From CAITUY01 sp964611575 (GTDB taxonomy: Bacteria > Verrucomicrobiota > Kiritimatiellia > CAIKKV01 > CAITUY01), in the NCBI GenBank assembly GCA_964611575.1, contig CAZTAJ010000053.1, positions 1-27,080 on the forward strand: a stretch of 27,080 nucleotides of DNA. Direction: 5' to 3'. The position numbers were made by a program, and so were the translations under genes. The first letter of the stretch is position 1. The number at the start of each line of letters is the position of its first letter. Below are positions 23,567 to 27,080 of the stretch, one piece after another. A model generated the notes under the pieces. The model saw only the letters and a list, made by a program, of their open reading frames with translations, did no database searches and was not told where the DNA came from.

Positions 23567-26500
23567 ATGAGAAGAATTATCTCCAGACTTGGTGTCGTCA
23601 TAATAGCAGCCGCGCTGGGAGGATTCGCCCTCTATGCCCTCTGGCCAACGGACAGCGGGCGACGAACGCCCGTCACCGCCGATCGTACGGCAACCACCGA
23701 ATCGTCAGCGGTGTCGACGGGAAAGTTCGCCCGGCCCGCGACCACACCGGTTTCACCCACCGCGCAAAACCCCTCCGCCGGAATGGCGTCGTCGCAACCG
23801 GCGAAGACGGGAGGCGCCGCCGCGGCCGTGGTGTCACGACGACCGCTGACCGCCGACGATTTCAAGCAGTTGACGACCGCGCCGAAACGTGCCGCCCCCC
23901 GTGGTATTGCGGCGAACGCGGAACCGCTCGGCTCGGAGCCGTTCCAGGATCTGGGACGCCCGGACACGTTCGTCAGCGGCGAGGAACGGACGGCGGATGA
24001 CGGGACCCTCACACGCGTGTGGATCACCCGGCGTCAGGGGCTGACTTATCCCCTGGTCAGGATCGAGGAAACCTACGCGGCGGACGGGCGACAGTTGCTG
24101 TCGCGGCGGGAAATGACCGCGGATCATCTGGTCGTGAGTCTGCGGCCGGGCCTCACGGAGCAGACCATCGCCGGGGTGGTGGCCCAAAATGGCGGCAGCA
24201 TCCGCGAGGTCAAGCAACTCTCGAAACTCGTGCTGGTGGCCTTCGATGGCACCCGTCCGGCAAACATGGATGCCATGCGCGAAGCGTTGGCGGCCGAGAG
24301 CAACGTCAGGCAGGTGTCAGCGGACATGATCATGCGGCTGAACCTGACCCCGAACGATCCGCGCTACCTCGCGGACGAACTGTACGGGATGAATATCATT
24401 TCGGCACCGGCCGCGTGGGACTACTGCACGGGCAGCACGGATATCGTGGTGGCAGTCGTCGACACGGGCGTCAGCTATACGCACGAGGACCTCGCCGCCA
24501 ACCTGTGGATAAACCCCGGCGAGAGCGGCCTGGATGCGCTGGGGCACGACAAAGCCACCAACGGGCGCGACGACGATGGGAACGGCTTCGTCGACGACGT
24601 GCACGGCTGGGATTTCGCCGGCAAGGACAATGACAGCGCGGGCGGCCACTGGCATGGTACGCACTGCGCCGGCAGCATCGGGGCGGTGGGCAACAACGCG
24701 CTCGGGGTGGTTGGGGTCAACTGGGCCGTGAGCATCATGTCCTTGAAGGTGTTTGGGGACGGCTCCGGGAGCGCAGCGATGAGCGTCATCCTCGAGGCGT
24801 GGTACTACGCGGCCATGATGAAGGGCGGCCATGGCATCAATCTGCGGGCGACCAGCAACAGTTATGGCGGGCAAGGGGCGACCAACGATCCGGATTACCT
24901 GATTACGCGCGACGCGGCCCAGGTCCTGAAGACGAATCAGATCATGGTCGTCTGCGCCGCGGGAAACAATACGGACAATAACGACCTCCACTACTACTAT
25001 CCCGTCAACCTCAGCACGGAATTCGACAATTTCATCGGCGTCGCGGCATCGGACAATCGGGATCACCTGGCCTATTTCTCAAATTACGGCCTGACCACCG
25101 TGCATCTGGCGGCGCCGGGCTTGGGCATCCTGAGCACCGTTCCGGGCAGCGGCTACGCGTCCGCGAGCGGTACCTCGATGGCCTGCCCGCATGTGGCCGG
25201 CGCCGTCGCGTTCGCGTTCGCGATCAGTCCCGGTTCCACCTACGCCATGGTGAAGCAGGCCCTGCTCGATAGCGTGGATCCGCTGCCGGCGTTAGCCGGC
25301 AAGTGCATCACCGGCGGCCGCCTGAACCTGCAGAACCTGTACGTGAAGGTGGGCCTGAACGTTGTGGGGAGCGAGCCGGCCGCCGAAAGCGCCGTCCCCG
25401 TTCCGCCGGTGGACTTCGTCGTGACGTTCAGCGATCCGTATGCGACCAACTCCGTGGCCGCCTCGGACCTGACGGTGAACGGCATCCCCGCCGACACCTT
25501 CGAACTCACCGGGACCAATCGCGTCGTCAGCTTCCATTTCAACACGTCGCCGGTCACGAACGAGGGGCCGCAGACCATGGCCATCGCCCAGAACGCCATC
25601 CGGCGTGCGCGCGACGATGCCGGGAATTTCCCCTGGGCCGCCACCTTCTACCACGATCTCGCCCCGCTCACCGTGACCGCCACCGAGCCGGCTGATGGCT
25701 CGACCGTCACGTTGCCGCTCTCCACGATTGTCCTCCACTTCAGCGAGACCGTCGATGCCGCCAGCATCAGCACGAATGATCTGGTCCTGAGTCAGGGCGC
25801 GGTGACCGGCGTGACGGTCGTGGACACGCAAACCCTCTCCTTCGCCATCAGCGACCTGCCCCCCGCTGAAGGCCCGTTGTACCTGTCCGCACAGAAAGGC
25901 GCGTTCGTGGACGTCCACGGCAGCCCGAACGTTGCCTACGCGGGGACCATCGACCTCGACCTCGGCACCGTCGCGTTCCCATCGGCCCTGGCGCCACGGG
26001 AGCCGCATGGCAGCCTGATCTACACCGCCGAACAGCCGGGCGAGATCAGCACCGGCGGCGACACGGACGGCTTCACCCTGTTCGTCGCGGCCACGCAGAC
26101 CCTGACGGTCGCCGTCACGCCCGTGGATGATGGCCTCAGACCGTCCGTCGCACTGCTGGATCCGGCCGGAGCGGAGATCGTGACCGCCACGGCGGCAACG
26201 GCGGGCCAGCGCGCTGTGATCCAGACCTGGCTGATCGCCACCACGGGCGTCTACACAATGGTCGTCGGGAGCGACGCGGGCTCGATCGGCCGCTACATCC
26301 TCCGGCCGATCCTCAACGCCGCCGCCGAAAGCGACCTCCACAACACCCTCGCCACCGCGCAGGACCTCGCCGCGAGCGTCATCGCGCTGCCCGGCGACGC
26401 CGGCCGTGGCACAGTCTTCGCCAACGCCGCCGGGGCGGACAGTAACGACTGGTATCGCCTTGCCACCGCCGCCGGTGACCACGTCACCGTCTGCGCCAAG

Positions 26501-27080
26501 GGCGCAACGCGGCTGGAACTGCGTGACAGCGCCGGAACCCTGGTCGCTGTCGGCGCGCCGCATCGCAACGCGGGGCTGGCGGTGGAGGAATACCGCTCGA
26601 CCGGCGGCCCGGTCTATGCGGTCGTCACCACGAGCGCGGGCGACTACGTCCTGGTCGCCATGCGCAACGCCGTGTTCGACCTTGAGAAGAACGACAGCGT
26701 CGCGACCGCCCAGTTGCTGGGTGACCGGTCCCTGGCGCTCGGGGGCGCGAAACCGGCCATCCTGTGGGGTAACCGGTGCTATACGAACGAAACTCGCGCT
26801 CAATTCGTCACCCTCGATCCGCGGACCGGCGCGATTCTGTCCTCTTTCTACGGTCCCGACGCCGGGTACCGCGTTTACCAGACCGGTCTGGCCTACGACG
26901 GCGACTTCCTCTACTACACAACCACCCGAGTCCAGCCTCAGCCCAATTCCTACACGCTGTACAAGATCGACGCTACCAACGGCCAGGTGCGCCAGCAGTG
27001 CCTCCTCGGCGGCTACCCGACGGCGCTAGCCCGACTTTCTCAACTGGCAGTGAGTTTCGTTTATTTTCAGGCACCGGTGC
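23567..27080 (+). CDS. Exported subtilisin-like serine protease C (S8), partial, at least 1171 aa
   Basis: The frame is open from ATG 23567 to the right edge with no stop. MRRIISRLGVVIIAAALGGF is an export signal or N-terminal anchor, followed by a Thr/Pro/Ala-rich linker and the same prodomain as proteases A and B (LTYPLVRIEETYAADG and MTADHLVVSLRPG). Catalytic residues are Asp299 (VVDTGVSYTHEDL), His363 (HGTHCAGS), Asn467 (AAGNN) and Ser537 (GTSMACPHVAG); the DDDGNGFVDD loop is present. After the protease (about 275-580) come two Ig-like Big_5-type domains (about 608-700 and 702-800), two pre-peptidase-C-terminal-like beta-sandwich stretches (about 815-1040) and the start of a propeller-like region (TLDPRTGAIL and LYKIDATNGQV). 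The Shine-Dalgarno is weak (AGGG about 10 nt upstream). It is transcribed divergently from the GntR-type regulator. Confidence 0.94.
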   Translation, partial: MRRIISRLGVVIIAAALGGFALYALWPTDSGRRTPVTADRTATTESSAVSTGKFARPATTPVSPTAQNPSAGMASSQPAKTGGAAAAVVSRRPLTADDFKQLTTAPKRAAPRGIAANAEPLGSEPFQDLGRPDTFVSGEERTADDGTLTRVWITRRQGLTYPLVRIEETYAADGRQLLSRREMTADHLVVSLRPGLTEQTIAGVVAQNGGSIREVKQLSKLVLVAFDGTRPANMDAMREALAAESNVRQVSADMIMRLNLTPNDPRYLADELYGMNIISAPAAWDYCTGSTDIVVAVVDTGVSYTHEDLAANLWINPGESGLDALGHDKATNGRDDDGNGFVDDVHGWDFAGKDNDSAGGHWHGTHCAGSIGAVGNNALGVVGVNWAVSIMSLKVFGDGSGSAAMSVILEAWYYAAMMKGGHGINLRATSNSYGGQGATNDPDYLITRDAAQVLKTNQIMVVCAAGNNTDNNDLHYYYPVNLSTEFDNFIGVAASDNRDHLAYFSNYGLTTVHLAAPGLGILSTVPGSGYASASGTSMACPHVAGAVAFAFAISPGSTYAMVKQALLDSVDPLPALAGKCITGGRLNLQNLYVKVGLNVVGSEPAAESAVPVPPVDFVVTFSDPYATNSVAASDLTVNGIPADTFELTGTNRVVSFHFNTSPVTNEGPQTMAIAQNAIRRARDDAGNFPWAATFYHDLAPLTVTATEPADGSTVTLPLSTIVLHFSETVDAASISTNDLVLSQGAVTGVTVVDTQTLSFAISDLPPAEGPLYLSAQKGAFVDVHGSPNVAYAGTIDLDLGTVAFPSALAPREPHGSLIYTAEQPGEISTGGDTDGFTLFVAATQTLTVAVTPVDDGLRPSVALLDPAGAEIVTATAATAGQRAVIQTWLIATTGVYTMVVGSDAGSIGRYILRPILNAAAESDLHNTLATAQDLAASVIALPGDAGRGTVFANAAGADSNDWYRLATAAGDHVTVCAKGATRLELRDSAGTLVAVGAPHRNAGLAVEEYRSTGGPVYAVVTTSAGDYVLVAMRNAVFDLEKNDSVATAQLLGDRSLALGGAKPAILWGNRCYTNETRAQFVTLDPRTGAILSSFYGPDAGYRVYQTGLAYDGDFLYYTTTRVQPQPNSYTLYKIDATNGQVRQQCLLGGYPTALARLSQLAVSFVYFQAPV

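Noticed and set aside
24317..25066. Minus-strand open frames opposite protease C (also 25292-26803)
   Set aside because: The plus strand carries a continuous frame with Asp, His, Asn and Ser motifs in the correct order. The minus frames have no recognisable motifs.
1..27080. tRNA, rRNA, CRISPR arrays, prophage or transposase genes
   Set aside because: No cloverleaf, conserved rRNA segment, regularly spaced repeat or transposase motif was seen on either strand. This is a reading by eye, not a search.

Overview
The window (about 27 kb, GC-rich) looks like a chromosome segment from a bacterium of the PVC group, most likely Verrucomicrobiota, Kiritimatiellota or Lentisphaerota. This is inferred from gene content: very long secreted proteins built from LamG, DUF2341, right-handed beta-helix, PKD, DNRLRE and thrombospondin-type-3-like modules, a short sigma factor paired with a FecR-like membrane protein, and a GntR regulator fused to a solute-binding domain. 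No rRNA, tRNA, CRISPR array or transposase was seen.

Layout. From about 23.4 kb down to the left edge everything reads on the minus strand; the right end reads on the plus strand. A 141-bp divergent intergenic region (23426-23566) separates a GntR-type regulator (minus) from a subtilisin-family (S8) protease (plus) that runs off the right edge. The regulator gene overlaps a secreted alpha/beta-hydrolase gene by 31 nt. After a 109-bp gap with a hairpin comes a tight operon of five large genes: sigma-70 family factor (20416), FecR-like protein (4-nt overlap), S8 protease B (2323 aa), a LamG/beta-helix surface protein (about 1520 aa) and S8 protease A (2189 aa, 4-nt overlap). A short signal-peptide ORF follows, broken up by a long palindrome, and then a partial gene with an N-terminal alpha-helical motif and a likely HTH segment that runs off the left edge.

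Working model (inference). The sigma/FecR pair is a cell-surface signalling switch whose main output is the co-transcribed set of giant exported proteins: two proteases and one beta-helix protein. The two operon proteases share an almost identical C-terminal cassette containing a 293-bp tract with no mismatch, which points to recent gene conversion. The third protease shares the same prodomain and catalytic core but follows it with different Ig-like and pre-peptidase-like modules. It sits under divergent control with the regulator and hydrolase. The whole locus is therefore dominated by export of large, multi-domain S8 proteases under two separate regulatory systems.
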